Assembly: GCA_002471195.1 (NCBI GenBank) | Contig: DKPN01000003.1 | Location: 80,393-126,462 of the forward strand | Reading direction: 5' to 3' | Length of the DNA stretch: 46,070 bases | DNA from: Bacteroides sp. UBA7333 | GTDB lineage: Bacteria > Bacteroidota > Bacteroidia > Bacteroidales > Bacteroidaceae | Shown here: in pieces, positions 1 through 8,664 of the stretch | How positions within the stretch are numbered: the stretch's first letter is position 1 | Layout of the letters: the number at the start of each line of letters is the position of its first letter | The notes under the pieces: model-generated | Told to the model about the DNA's origin: nothing | The model's database searches: none | The model's input: the letters and a program-made list of their open reading frames with translations, nothing else | Program-made: the position numbers and the translations under genes

Positions 1-38
1 TTTACGTGGAGATGTTAGTTTATATAGATTTTTTATTT

Positions 39-1331
39 TTATCTCTCCAGCCAAGGTTCTGGATTTAGCTTGTCTTTCTCCTTACGCAGTTGAAAATGTA
101 ATACGGTGCGGTTATTATCTGCCGAGTTCGAGAATACTTTCCCGATGCTTTGACGTGTTTTAACCGTGTCGCCCGACTTTACTGATGCCGATGATAGATT
201 GCAATAAACCGATATATAACTACCGTGTCGAATCAGTACATTAAATAAACCATTGAGTTGGAACACTGCTGCCACTTTGCCATCGAATATGGCTCTGGCT
301 TGTGCTCCCGGTTTACCTTGAATGTCAATACCTTTATTATCGAGTTTTACATTTTTCAATCCTTCAACGGCATATTGTCCATATTTACTTGTAATCATAT
401 ATGCACCTGTTATCGGCATAGGAAGTTTTCCTTTGTTGTTGGTAAAGCTACCCGATAGTTCTCGATCGGCTTTGCTCATGGTGTAAGCATCAACCGGAGC
501 AGGCTTTTTAGTGCTACCTGTCGATCCGCTTCCACTTGATTTGTTTGCTTTATTTTTTGCCGCCTCTTTTTTGGCTTCGGCAAGCGCTTGCTTACGCGCT
601 TTTTCTATCTCTTCAGCAATCAATTTATCAATGCGAGCATTGAGCTGATTGGCCTCTCTCTTCTTTTTACTGATTTCAGCCTGTAATCCTTTCTGCTTCT
701 TTTTCAGACTGTCCAATATCGCTTTTTTCTCTTTTTCCTGCTTCTCTAGCTTAAGCTTTTCATTTTCGCGTTCTTTCAAAAGCGATTGTTTTGCTTCACG
801 TGTTTTTTTCAATTCAGCCTGCTTCTTTTTAATCTGTTCCTGTTTTTTCAGAATTTCTTCACCTTGCAGGCGTTGATATGTGGCATACTCGCGTGCATAT
901 AGCATCCTGCGATAGGTTTGACTTAAATTGTCAGCCGATAATATAAAGAGGAGTTTCTCTTGTATGGAGCGATTTTTATATAAATATTGAACAGAGGCTT
1001 CGTATTTTTTCTTTTTTTCCTTGAGATCTTTTTGTAACCCACGAAGTTGGTTATCTAAGTTGTTGATTTCACGGTTCAACTTCTCTACATCATTATTTAT
1101 AGTGGTGATATACTGTTTTCGTTGGTTGATTTGGCTATTGAGTGATGTTAAACTATTGAGCTGGCTGCTAACATCCTTCTTGGTATTTTTCAATAACGAC
1201 TCAGTAGCAGCAATGGCTTTTTGAAGCGCATTGTGCTTTCCTTCTAACTCTTTAATCAGTTTGTTTTCTTGAGCATACAAACCGTGAGTAAAAACTATAA
1301 TAACGAAGAGTGTTATAAATCGTTTCATCAA
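39..1331 (-). CDS. EnvC-like murein hydrolase activator (degenerate M23/LytM protein)
   Basis: A 430-residue secreted protein. It has a signal peptide (about residues 1-20, ending LYA), a long charged coiled coil (about 22-260), a Ser/Gly/Lys linker, and a C-terminal LytM/M23 domain (about 310-428). The M23 metal site looks broken. The usual first His is Asn332 (NKGID, with Asp336 kept), YxHL reads YCNL at 376-379, and the first His of HxH is Val410 (VLHF, with His412 kept). This is the pattern of EnvC/NlpD-type activators, which switch on amidases at the septum rather than cutting peptidoglycan. It is last in the dut-TPR-DUF4292 operon, and its start overlaps the upstream stop by 4 nt, suggesting translational coupling. 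The family call is secure; the activator role is inferred from the lost ligands. Confidence 0.88.
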   Translation of the reverse strand: MMKRFITLFVIIVFTHGLYAQENKLIKELEGKHNALQKAIAATESLLKNTKKDVSSQLNSLTSLNSQINQRKQYITTINNDVEKLNREINNLDNQLRGLQKDLKEKKKKYEASVQYLYKNRSIQEKLLFILSADNLSQTYRRMLYAREYATYQRLQGEEILKKQEQIKKKQAELKKTREAKQSLLKERENEKLKLEKQEKEKKAILDSLKKKQKGLQAEISKKKREANQLNARIDKLIAEEIEKARKQALAEAKKEAAKNKANKSSGSGSTGSTKKPAPVDAYTMSKADRELSGSFTNNKGKLPMPITGAYMITSKYGQYAVEGLKNVKLDNKGIDIQGKPGAQARAIFDGKVAAVFQLNGLFNVLIRHGSYISVYCNLSSASVKSGDTVKTRQSIGKVFSNSADNNRTVLHFQLRKEKDKLNPEPWLER

Positions 1332-1885
1332 TCTTCAAGCATATCAATAAAATCGTTTAACGTAACTTGTTGGTATTTGTCCGAAATCGTGGTTGGTTCA
1401 ATTGCGAACTCTTTGTCAGTAAAGTCATATAGACGCACTTTCGCACCTTTAATATAGGGTAGACCCAGGTCAGAGGTTGTCAACTCTTTCTTTCCATCAG
1501 GTTTCGAGGCCTCAAGCAAAAGCTTTTGCACTGTCTCAAAACTAATCTTAGTCGATACCAACGAAGACAATTCTGTGAAACTGGTTTTGATATATTGTTT
1601 ATTTCCTCTGTCAATCACAATCACTTCATTGGGCGTGAATTCTATTCTATACATTTCGGTGCGAAGAATAGGCATTAATACATTGAGCTGAATACGATCA
1701 TTCGTTTTCATCTTCATTGTTCCATTTACTGTCATTGATGTATTAGGAATGCTAATTTGCAGCTTAGAAGCAATATATTGTGTTGTCTTTTTGGTTTCTA
1801 CCAATGTTTTCGATGTACTCTGTTTGCTGGTTTTGCAACCTGTTACTAAAATAATCATTAGTAGAAAATAGATAATTCTTTTCAT
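1328..1885 (-). CDS. DUF4292 domain lipoprotein
   Basis: A 185-residue protein with a lipoprotein signal peptide (lipobox VTGC, Cys17), so it should be anchored in the envelope. The remainder looks like the DUF4292 family: a beta-rich module beginning with the segment around ISIPNTSMTVNGTMKMK, which resembles LolA/LolB-like barrels, and a C-terminal QVTLNDF strand. No catalytic motif is visible. It overlaps the TPR gene upstream and the EnvC-like gene downstream by 4 nt each (ATGA-type junctions), so the three are probably translated together. A role in handling lipids or lipoproteins is only a guess from the fold resemblance. Confidence 0.75.
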   Translation of the reverse strand: MKRIIYFLLMIILVTGCKTSKQSTSKTLVETKKTTQYIASKLQISIPNTSMTVNGTMKMKTNDRIQLNVLMPILRTEMYRIEFTPNEVIVIDRGNKQYIKTSFTELSSLVSTKISFETVQKLLLEASKPDGKKELTTSDLGLPYIKGAKVRLYDFTDKEFAIEPTTISDKYQQVTLNDFIDMLED

Positions 1886-3633
1886 TCTGCTATATATTTT
1901 TTCTTTTTAATTTTCTCTTTCAGTAGTTTCGATTCATTTCCCAATGTTACAGCCTGTTCCCAGTATTTCAAAGCATCTGCTTTATCTCCGTTCATATAGT
2001 AAATATCGCCACAATGTTCAACTATCACATCACTTTGGTCACCTCCGTTTTTCATGGCATTGTCGATGTAAATTTTAGCTTCAGCATATTTCCCTTTCTC
2101 AAAAAGAATCCACGCATACGTATCTAGATAAGTTGAATTGTTTGGTTCTGCCTTTACTGTTTTATAACTCATCTCCTCGGCTCTATCCAAATCTTTTCTC
2201 TCTACCGATAAATAGTACGCATAATTGTTAAGCGATCCTATATTATTAGGATTATACACCAATGCCGAATCGTAAGCCGCATAGCAATCTGTATATCTTT
2301 TTTGTGAATGATATATGTCACCCATAATCGAATAAAAATCCGATATCATCGGTTTAGGGCTTTCGGGAGTCACTTGTTCGAGTGCTTTATGACACACTTT
2401 TAATGCATCATCCAGTCTGTCTTCTTGGTGATAAGCCAGCGCCAAATAAAAATAAAAGTCCAACGATTCGGGGGTAGCATCGATACCTGCCTCGCAAATC
2501 TTTTTTACCAATTGATAGTCATTGTTTTGTAAAGCTACGCGTAGAAGCATTAACCGGGCAGCTTTGTTGGTGGGGTCAACTCTTACCACCTGCTTTAAAA
2601 CCGGAATCGATTCATTAAACATGTTTTTGGCCCATAGATATTGTGAATACAACATCGGAATTTGATCATCCTCTGTATCCATGGCCATAATTTCGTTAAA
2701 AAGTGAGATGATTTTTGTACTATCTTCTTGCGCCTGTTCATTTTGTGCTATCAATTGTTGCATTACCCCTAACTTGGTTTGTGCCGGAACCTGTTTGTCT
2801 AAAAGTAATTTATCAATTTGCTGTTTGTATAGTTCAGGTTGATTGGTATCATCATAATAGGCTGCAAGCGAAAGGAGCGCCATTGCATTATCGGGCTCCT
2901 CTTTCAACACCTTTTGATAGGTGTTGAAAGCTTCTTCTTTCTTCTCATTTTGCATGTACAAATCGCCCAATATTACCTGATAGCGATAGTCCATAGGATA
3001 TTCAGCCACTAAACCCTCAATTTCATCGAAAGCCTTTTGAGTTTTACTCATTTGAATATAAAGACGAAACTTTTCTAGCGAGAGTTGTTCGCTTTTACCG
3101 ATAAGACTTTCTATTTTATCGAGTGTGTTGATGGTTTTATCATATTCTCCCGATTGACTATATAAGTCGACTAACATAAATAAAGATTCGCGTCTGTCGG
3201 GAAAACGGCGTGTCATATCCTCTAATGCCGAAATCATTTTAGTCTTATCGGCCTGTTGCTGATATAGATTTACCAAAGCTTGCGCATACCAATAATTGTC
3301 GGGCTCGTTTGCAACAGCAGCCTCCAAAGCTGCTTGTGCTTTATCGGGCATTTTCAAGAACATATAATATTGCGAAATCTCGAATAGTGCCGATGATGCA
3401 TTGGGATCAATCACAAGACAATGCTGAAGAAGGTCGAAAGCCGAACTATACTCTTCTTGTGCTTTCAAACGAATGGCCTCTAAGAAATAGTAATTAAATC
3501 TACGCTGATCTTCATCCGAAAGCGATGGTTGCAGTTTGACTTGTGTTTTAGATTGTTGTACTTTTTTAGCTGCCCCACACGATACGCATAAAGTAGCCAT
3601 TACAAAACCTAATATGATATATAGAAGCCTCAT
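1882..3633 (-). CDS. tetratricopeptide repeat lipoprotein
   Basis: A 583-residue protein with a lipobox (CVSC, Cys19), then tandem TPR repeats filling most of residues 45-570. Helical pairs with the usual A/G/Y/P positions can be seen, for example in the segments around SSALFEISQYYMFLKMPDKA, YRYQVILGDLYMQNEKKEEA and IGSLNNYAYYLSVERKDLDR. It has no enzyme domain, so it is most likely a protein-interaction scaffold on the periplasmic face of a membrane. It sits between dut (16 nt upstream) and the DUF4292 lipoprotein (4-nt overlap). The shared operon with a lipoprotein and an EnvC-like protein points to envelope or cell wall work; the partner is unknown. Confidence 0.85.
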   Translation of the reverse strand: MRLLYIILGFVMATLCVSCGAAKKVQQSKTQVKLQPSLSDEDQRRFNYYFLEAIRLKAQEEYSSAFDLLQHCLVIDPNASSALFEISQYYMFLKMPDKAQAALEAAVANEPDNYWYAQALVNLYQQQADKTKMISALEDMTRRFPDRRESLFMLVDLYSQSGEYDKTINTLDKIESLIGKSEQLSLEKFRLYIQMSKTQKAFDEIEGLVAEYPMDYRYQVILGDLYMQNEKKEEAFNTYQKVLKEEPDNAMALLSLAAYYDDTNQPELYKQQIDKLLLDKQVPAQTKLGVMQQLIAQNEQAQEDSTKIISLFNEIMAMDTEDDQIPMLYSQYLWAKNMFNESIPVLKQVVRVDPTNKAARLMLLRVALQNNDYQLVKKICEAGIDATPESLDFYFYLALAYHQEDRLDDALKVCHKALEQVTPESPKPMISDFYSIMGDIYHSQKRYTDCYAAYDSALVYNPNNIGSLNNYAYYLSVERKDLDRAEEMSYKTVKAEPNNSTYLDTYAWILFEKGKYAEAKIYIDNAMKNGGDQSDVIVEHCGDIYYMNGDKADALKYWEQAVTLGNESKLLKEKIKKKKYIAE

Positions 3634-3649
3634 GATTCAATTATTCTGT

Positions 3650-4084
3650 TTATTTTTTTCCGGTATGTCCAAATCCTCCTTCGCCACGTTCGGTTTCATC
3701 TAAACTCTCAACAACTTGCCATGCCGCTTGTTCATGGCGTGCTATTACCATTTGTGCAATGCGTTCGCCATCTTCGATAATAAATGGTTCGTTGGATAAG
3801 TTGACCAAGATAACACAAACCTCTCCACGATAATCAGCATCGATAGTGCCCGGTGAATTTAACACTGTGATTCCTTTTTTTATAGCCAAACCGCTTCTGG
3901 GGCGTACTTGTGCTTCGTATCCTTTTGGAATTGCAAGGTACAAACCGGTTGGAATCAAACATCTTTCCATGGGTTTCAAAGTAACGGGTTCAGATAGATT
4001 GGCGCGTATATCCATGCCTGCCGATAGCTCTGTGGCATAAGTAGGCAACTCGTGTTTTGATTTATTTATGACTTTGATTTCCAT
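3650..4084 (-). CDS. dut: dUTP diphosphatase
   Basis: Hydrolyses dUTP to dUMP and pyrophosphate, keeping uracil out of DNA and feeding dTMP synthesis; the family acts as a cytoplasmic homotrimer. At 144 residues it has the usual length, and the five conserved motifs appear in order: ELSAGMDIRA (about 19-28), RPRSGLAIKKG (about 61-71), the motif with catalytic Asp in GTIDADYRGE (about 79-88), GERIAQMVI (about 106-114) and the C-terminal P-loop-like RGEGGFGHTGK. It is the first gene of the minus-strand operon and is divergent from the dGTPase gene, another dNTP-pool enzyme. Confidence 0.97.
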   Translation of the reverse strand: MEIKVINKSKHELPTYATELSAGMDIRANLSEPVTLKPMERCLIPTGLYLAIPKGYEAQVRPRSGLAIKKGITVLNSPGTIDADYRGEVCVILVNLSNEPFIIEDGERIAQMVIARHEQAAWQVVESLDETERGEGGFGHTGKK

Positions 4085-4140
4085 ATTGCGTTCATTAATA
4101 GTTTCATGGGCGAAAATACATAATTTGTATTGAATTTAAC

Positions 4141-4148
4141 TACATTTG
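4141..4148 (+). promoter_or_regulatory. -7 promoter box for the dGTPase gene
   Basis: TACATTTG fits the Bacteroidetes -7 consensus TAnnTTTG and lies about 84 nt before the chosen dGTPase start. A TTTG occurs at 4124-4127 but is closer (13 nt) than the usual -33 spacing, so only the -7 element is convincing. Confidence 0.45.
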
Positions 4149-4231
4149 CAGTTAAATAATGTCGCAACACACGGGTGCTGAGTCATTTTATTTCGCTAAT
4201 TATCCATAGGGGTATCAATAATCTATCAATT

Positions 4232-5563
4232 ATGTCAATGAACTGGAGACAACTATTATCGGCAAAGCGTTTTGGTTTAGAAGAGCTACATGCCGAGCGA
4301 GAAGAAAATCGTTCGGAGTTTCAACGCGATTATGATCGTCTTATCTTCTCGGCTCCCTTCCGCCGTTTACAAAATAAGACGCAAGTTTTTCCATTACCGG
4401 GCAGTATCTTTGTTCATAATCGGCTGACTCATAGTTTAGAGGTGTCGTGTGTAGGACGTTCGTTGGGAAATGATGTAGCTAAAGTGTTGTTGCAAAATGA
4501 TCCTTCATTAAAAGATACTTACCTTTCTGAAATCGGTTCAATCGTTTCGGCTGCCTGTTTGGCTCACGATTTAGGGAATCCTCCTTTCGGACATTCGGGC
4601 GAGAAAGCGATCTCTACTTTTTTCTCCGAGGGCAAAGGTATGCCTCTGAAAAATGAGTTGTCATCCGAAGAGTGGGATGATTTGACTCATTTTGAAGGAA
4701 ATGCCAATGCTTTTCGCCTGCTTACTCATCAGTTTGAAGGACGACGAAAAGGAGGATTTGCGATGACCTATTCTACATTGGCTTCTATTGTGAAATATCC
4801 TTTCTCGTCAGGATTGGCAGGAAAAAAGTCGAAGTTTGGTTTTTTTATTTCTGAGGAATCGACCTTTCGAACCATCGCCGATGATTTAGGATTGATAAAG
4901 CTCAATGACTCTCCTCTGCGATATGCTCGGCATCCATTGGTGTATTTGGTCGAAGCTGCCGATGATATCTGTTATCAAATGATGGATATTGAAGATGCGC
5001 ATAAGTTGAAGATCTTGACAACCGAAGAGACCATTGCACTTTTAATGGAATATTTTTCTGAAGAGAAGAAGATACGTATAAAAGATACTTTTAAGCGTGT
5101 GAGCGATATCAATGAACAGATAGCCTATTTGCGTTCTACTGTGATTGGTTTGCTTATTCGCGAGTGTACCCAGGTGTTTATCGATCACCAACAAGATATC
5201 TTGGATGGTACGTTCGATGGACCGTTAATTCAACGTATCTCTCAGCGACCCGCTTGTGCCTATGAGCATTGTACCAAAGTTTCATTCGAAAAGATATATC
5301 GTTCGCGCGATGTGTTAGATATTGAACTAGCCGGTTTTCAAATTATTTCAACCCTACTCGAATTGATGATTGAAGCCGTATGTACTCCCGATAAAGCATA
5401 TTCTAAATTATTGATCAATCGTGTATCGGGACAGTACAATATAAAAGCGCCTGCACTCTATGATAGAATACAGGCGGTTTTAGATTATGTTTCGGGTATG
5501 ACCGATGTCTTTGCACTCGATTTGTATCGTAAAATTAATGGCAACAGTCTACCGGCTCTTTGA
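4232..5563 (+). CDS. dgt: deoxyguanosinetriphosphate triphosphohydrolase (dGTPase)
   Basis: HD-domain enzyme that cleaves dNTPs, classically dGTP, to the nucleoside and tripolyphosphate. With the ATG at 4232 it has 443 residues. A GTG in the same frame at 4175 would add a 19-residue tail unlike the family, whose N-terminus is normally close to NWRQLLSAKRFG; the ATG at 4238 is equally possible. HD-domain metal ligands are visible at His67 (RLTHSLEV) and His112-Asp113 (CLAHDLGNPPFGHSGE), with a further Asp in the EAADDICYQMMDIEDAHK segment. The last 29 nt overlap the 3' end of the convergent acyltransferase gene. Confidence 0.92.
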   Translation: MSMNWRQLLSAKRFGLEELHAEREENRSEFQRDYDRLIFSAPFRRLQNKTQVFPLPGSIFVHNRLTHSLEVSCVGRSLGNDVAKVLLQNDPSLKDTYLSEIGSIVSAACLAHDLGNPPFGHSGEKAISTFFSEGKGMPLKNELSSEEWDDLTHFEGNANAFRLLTHQFEGRRKGGFAMTYSTLASIVKYPFSSGLAGKKSKFGFFISEESTFRTIADDLGLIKLNDSPLRYARHPLVYLVEAADDICYQMMDIEDAHKLKILTTEETIALLMEYFSEEKKIRIKDTFKRVSDINEQIAYLRSTVIGLLIRECTQVFIDHQQDILDGTFDGPLIQRISQRPACAYEHCTKVSFEKIYRSRDVLDIELAGFQIISTLLELMIEAVCTPDKAYSKLLINRVSGQYNIKAPALYDRIQAVLDYVSGMTDVFALDLYRKINGNSLPAL

Positions 5564-6542
5564 TCGGTGTGAATATTTTGTTAGCACCCGATGTAAGACA
5601 ACATGCATCGGGATGATTGTCGACAAACGATTGGATGTGACGCACGTATTTATCTTCTAAAATCTCGTCGACAGCAATCAAGATACCTGTCTCTTCCACT
5701 TGTCCGAATTCATGATTGATAGCTGTTCCAAACATTCGCATAGTGGGGCTTAATCCCATATAGGCATTTACCAATGGAGGAATGTTATAGCCCAATTTGC
5801 GTATTTCAGTATTTAATATCTTGTAGTCTTCTTTGAAGGTATCTTTATTAAATAGATTTGCCAACTCAGTTTCGTCGCTTTCAATTAATAAAGGATGTGT
5901 CGGAATAATCAAATTATCTTTATCGCCGAAATGTTTTTTCAAGAAATAAAGAATCATATCTCTGCCTTGGCGGTGATAACTAGGATACATCGTAACCTTG
6001 CCGAAGAAGTATTTTACATTTGGCATAATTACTGTCAGTGCTCCTAGTCCGTCCCATAAATTGTCTAATGCAAACAATCCTTTACTTCCTGCTCTCGATG
6101 ATTGATATTCGAGTGTAACAAATGAACGGCCTAGTTCTATGGTAGTAGGAAGATATTCTTTGATAAATGAATCGGAGAAGTTAAACATATGCGAAGTAGC
6201 CAATATGGGTGCACCGTTCTCATCGTAATTCACATCTGTTCCGAGTATATATCTGTATCCACCTAAAATTTCTTCTGCTTCAGGATTCCAAACGATAAGT
6301 TGTTTGTAAGCGTTCTCCATCGTATCAAACTCATCAATATCAAGAGACATACCTGTTCCACCGCCGGCAGCACGAAATGCTATTTCACGCAAACGACCAA
6401 CTTCTCGCATTACATTTGGAGAGTCGTGATGAGTAATAATGTAGATTTGATTATTGCTCTTGTTGGTCATTCTCAACCGTTTATCTTCAGTAAGCTCTGC
6501 TAATAGAAGATCTTTACTTACCGGTTCAATAATTTGTTCCAT
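5535..6542 (-). CDS. glsB: GNAT/OlsB-like N-acyltransferase, probable glycine lipid synthase GlsB
   Basis: A 335-residue cytoplasmic acyltransferase of the GNAT/hemolysin-like (OlsB) superfamily. The N-terminal half holds LREIAFRAAGGGTG (about 49-62), EILGGYRYILG and the characteristic ELGRSFV, all typical of enzymes that N-acylate amino acids such as ornithine or glycine. In Bacteroides thetaiotaomicron a pair of this type, GlsB then GlsA, makes N-acyl-glycine and then O-acylates it to glycine lipids. Here the partner O-acyltransferase is 33 nt upstream in the same operon. The pairing supports the assignment; the amino acid used is inferred from Bacteroides. The 3' end overlaps the dGTPase gene by 29 nt. 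Confidence 0.8.
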   Translation of the reverse strand: MEQIIEPVSKDLLLAELTEDKRLRMTNKSNNQIYIITHHDSPNVMREVGRLREIAFRAAGGGTGMSLDIDEFDTMENAYKQLIVWNPEAEEILGGYRYILGTDVNYDENGAPILATSHMFNFSDSFIKEYLPTTIELGRSFVTLEYQSSRAGSKGLFALDNLWDGLGALTVIMPNVKYFFGKVTMYPSYHRQGRDMILYFLKKHFGDKDNLIIPTHPLLIESDETELANLFNKDTFKEDYKILNTEIRKLGYNIPPLVNAYMGLSPTMRMFGTAINHEFGQVEETGILIAVDEILEDKYVRHIQSFVDNHPDACCLTSGANKIFTPIKEPVDCCH

Positions 6543-6575
6543 TTTTATATATGTGGTTTTTATTATCCAGATTAA

Positions 6576-7394
6576 TTAAAGCTTGTATACTATATCTTTT
6601 ACGTATTCGGCCCATTGTGCAGGCGTTTTCGATTTGTCGAACGTTTGCCATGGTATTGGTTTACCAATGGTTACGGTAAATGTTTTATGTTTGTTTTTAT
6701 ACATTTCATTTACCAAGTATAGCATTGCAATATTGAATTTAATACCCAGTGTTTTGCAGGTATTGGCCAAGTTGTAGAAGAAGTTAGAGTTGCATCCGCC
6801 AAAATGTATCGGCACAACATCACGTTGTGTTTGAATGCTTTTTACAATAAATGTTTTCTTCCATTCTAAATCGCGAATTTCTCCGTTTTGACGACGCGAA
6901 CATAGACCGGCCGGAAACATAATTAAATGATTGTCCGACTGAAATCCTGCCTCCACCATTCTGGGGAAGTCTTTCGATTGTTTTCCTGTTTTATTGATGG
7001 GGATGCAGAGTGGAGCTAAACCATGAAGGTTCATTAATAGGTCGTTGACCAAATACTTTACGCGCCCTTTGTAGTGTTTGCCTAATACATAGCCTAATGC
7101 TACACCGTCTTGTCCGCCAAGAGGGTGGTTCGAAACAAAGGTGCATAGTCCGTCTTTGGGTAGATTTTCTTCACCTTTTACAATAATATTCGCATCTAAA
7201 AACTCTAAACAAGCTTCCAAAAACTCTACTCCAACCTTATCTTTCGATTCTATTAAGAATATATTAAGATCATCTTGATGAATAATCTTCTTCAAATAAG
7301 AAATAAAGAATTTTGGAATATACTTATATTTCTTTGGAGCTTTCTCCTTGAGTATTTTGTCAATGTCGATAGTAAATAATGAATCTTCAGCCAT
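6576..7394 (-). CDS. glsA: PlsC-like acyltransferase, probable glycine lipid O-acyltransferase GlsA
   Basis: A 272-residue lysophospholipid-acyltransferase-like protein. The catalytic motif is NHPLGGQD (His90 and Asp96), a spaced variant of the HX4D motif, and FPAGLCSRRQNGEIRDLEWKKTF is the substrate-phosphate-binding region in the form seen in hemolysin-like acyltransferases. It precedes the OlsB-like gene by 33 nt, the arrangement of the glycine/ornithine lipid pair. The expected reaction is O-acylation of an N-acylated (3-hydroxy) amino acid lipid at the inner membrane. It could in principle act on lysophosphatidic acid, but the neighbour argues for GlsA. Confidence 0.8.
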   Translation of the reverse strand: MAEDSLFTIDIDKILKEKAPKKYKYIPKFFISYLKKIIHQDDLNIFLIESKDKVGVEFLEACLEFLDANIIVKGEENLPKDGLCTFVSNHPLGGQDGVALGYVLGKHYKGRVKYLVNDLLMNLHGLAPLCIPINKTGKQSKDFPRMVEAGFQSDNHLIMFPAGLCSRRQNGEIRDLEWKKTFIVKSIQTQRDVVPIHFGGCNSNFFYNLANTCKTLGIKFNIAMLYLVNEMYKNKHKTFTVTIGKPIPWQTFDKSKTPAQWAEYVKDIVYKL

Positions 7395-7419
7395 TTATCC
7401 TAAGAATAAAATGAATGTA

Positions 7420-7427
7420 CAAAATTA
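7420..7427 (-). promoter_or_regulatory. -7 promoter box for the gls operon
   Basis: On the minus strand this reads TAATTTTG, a full match to TAnnTTTG, about 26 nt before the GlsA start. An ATTG (plus positions 7449-7452 read in reverse) lies 21 nt further upstream as an imperfect -33 element. Confidence 0.5.
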
Positions 7428-7533
7428 ATCGTTCTTTTTTATAATTTGCAATAAAACCAGAAAAAATACTACTACATTTTAATCATTGTGTCTGTATATG
7501 CCCCGAAATATACCAAATAAGGGCTGTTTTCTG

Positions 7534-7577
7534 TTTAAATGATAGATTTCCCCCCTTTAAATGATAGATTTCCCCCC
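7534..7577. repeat. tandem 22-bp duplication upstream of the first ECF sigma gene
   Basis: Two exact, adjacent 22-nt copies (7534-7555 and 7556-7577), each TTTAAATGATAGATTT followed by six C residues. The C6 run is striking in AT-rich intergenic DNA. The copies lie about 100 nt upstream of the sigma start, so they could be a duplicated protein-binding site or simple slippage. Confidence 0.85.
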
Positions 7578-7676
7578 TTCGATTTACCGCAAATTGAATA
7601 CTATTGTAATATTGAGGTGACGATGACTACTGTGAGGGAATATATAAGAACAACAACAACACTTAATATTGACTTT

Positions 7677-8183
7677 ATGAAAAATGTAACATTCAAAGAT
7701 GATTTGGTAAGAGTACAAGGCGATCTCTTCCGTTATGCCTTTAAACTGACGTCTGATCAGGAAGATGCCCACGATTTATTGCAAGATACTACATTGAAAG
7801 CCCTTGATAATGAGCTGAAGTTTGTGAATAATACCAATTTCAAAGGTTGGATGTATACAATTATGTATAACTTATTTATAAATAACTACCGAAAAACCAT
7901 TCGAGAGAATACATTTGTCGATCACTCTGAAAATCAGTATCAATTGCATGCGGCTTTGGTAGAAGGATGTGATAACACTGAGTATTCGTATGATTTGAAA
8001 GAGGTGAGGCGTATTGTCAATAACTTAGCTGTAGATTATCGTCGTCCATTTACTATGTTTGTTGCCGGTTTTAAGTATCGCGAAATAGCCGATAAGTTGA
8101 ATTTGCCTATCGGAACCGTAAAGAGTCGTATCTATTTTACCCGCCAAAAGCTGCAAACTGAGCTAAAAGATTATTGCGATTAA
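7677..8183 (+). CDS. ECF-type RNA polymerase sigma factor (copy 1)
   Basis: A sigma-70 family factor of 168 residues with region 2 (FRYAFKLTSDQEDAHDLLQDT to FKGWMYTIMYNLFINNYRK) and region 4 with a helix-turn-helix (FKYREIADKLNLPIGTVKSRIYFTRQKL). The frame is open back to 7539, but the start at 7677 is chosen because MKNVTFKDDLVRVQ aligns with the start of its paralogue at 8736; the longer version would run through the C-rich tandem repeat. It is roughly 60% identical to that paralogue by eye. No anti-sigma gene is adjacent, unlike FecR-paired factors, so its control is unknown. A terminator follows at 8336-8368. Confidence 0.9.
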   Translation: MKNVTFKDDLVRVQGDLFRYAFKLTSDQEDAHDLLQDTTLKALDNELKFVNNTNFKGWMYTIMYNLFINNYRKTIRENTFVDHSENQYQLHAALVEGCDNTEYSYDLKEVRRIVNNLAVDYRRPFTMFVAGFKYREIADKLNLPIGTVKSRIYFTRQKLQTELKDYCD

Positions 8184-8335
8184 TATATATATGTAGAATC
8201 AGAACGTTTTATTGGAGAATGTATTTCAATAATATTACTATATAAGATGTGTAAAACCGCTTATTTTGATGGTAAAGTTGGTCTTTTATAGCAATGATTG
8301 ACGAGAAATAAAATATATGAGCAGATAAATATATA

Positions 8336-8368
8336 GATGAGAGGCGCCTATGCTTCTCATCTTTTTTT
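8336..8368 (+). terminator. Rho-independent terminator after sigma copy 1
   Basis: Stem GATGAGA (8336-8342) pairs with TCTCATC (8355-8361), extendable by one G-U pair, followed by a run of seven T. Confidence 0.8.
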
Positions 8369-8565
8369 GTTTTCGATGGTTTTTGCCTGCATGCTACACT
8401 ATTTTTATCGATAATTCTATTAATATTATTATAAAAAATGAGCGTAACGGCTGTTTTGTCTCTTTAAATTAATCCTTTTTCACCTCCCTGTTTTATTAAA
8501 ATAATCTTTATACAAATATATTTTCGAATGATTCGATTATAAAACGATGCAATACGGTATAAAAC

Positions 8566-8588
8566 CACCTAAAAACTATTTTTAGGTG
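8566..8588. promoter_or_regulatory. perfect 10-bp inverted repeat upstream of sigma copy 2
   Basis: CACCTAAAAA (8566-8575), loop CTA, then TTTTTAGGTG (8579-8588). It lies about 77 nt before the -7 box of the second sigma gene and is not followed by a T-run, so an operator or upstream element is more likely than a terminator. No function is known. Confidence 0.6.
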
Positions 8589-8664
8589 TACCGAAATCTC
8601 TCAAATGTTAGATTTTGAGCGATTAAAAGAGAATATTTGGTCTGTAAGGCTTTGAAGTAAGCAG

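Noticed and set aside
7539..7676. N-terminal extension of sigma copy 1 from the ATG at 7539
   Set aside because: It would translate the C-rich tandem repeat, and the paralogue's start aligns with the ATG at 7677.
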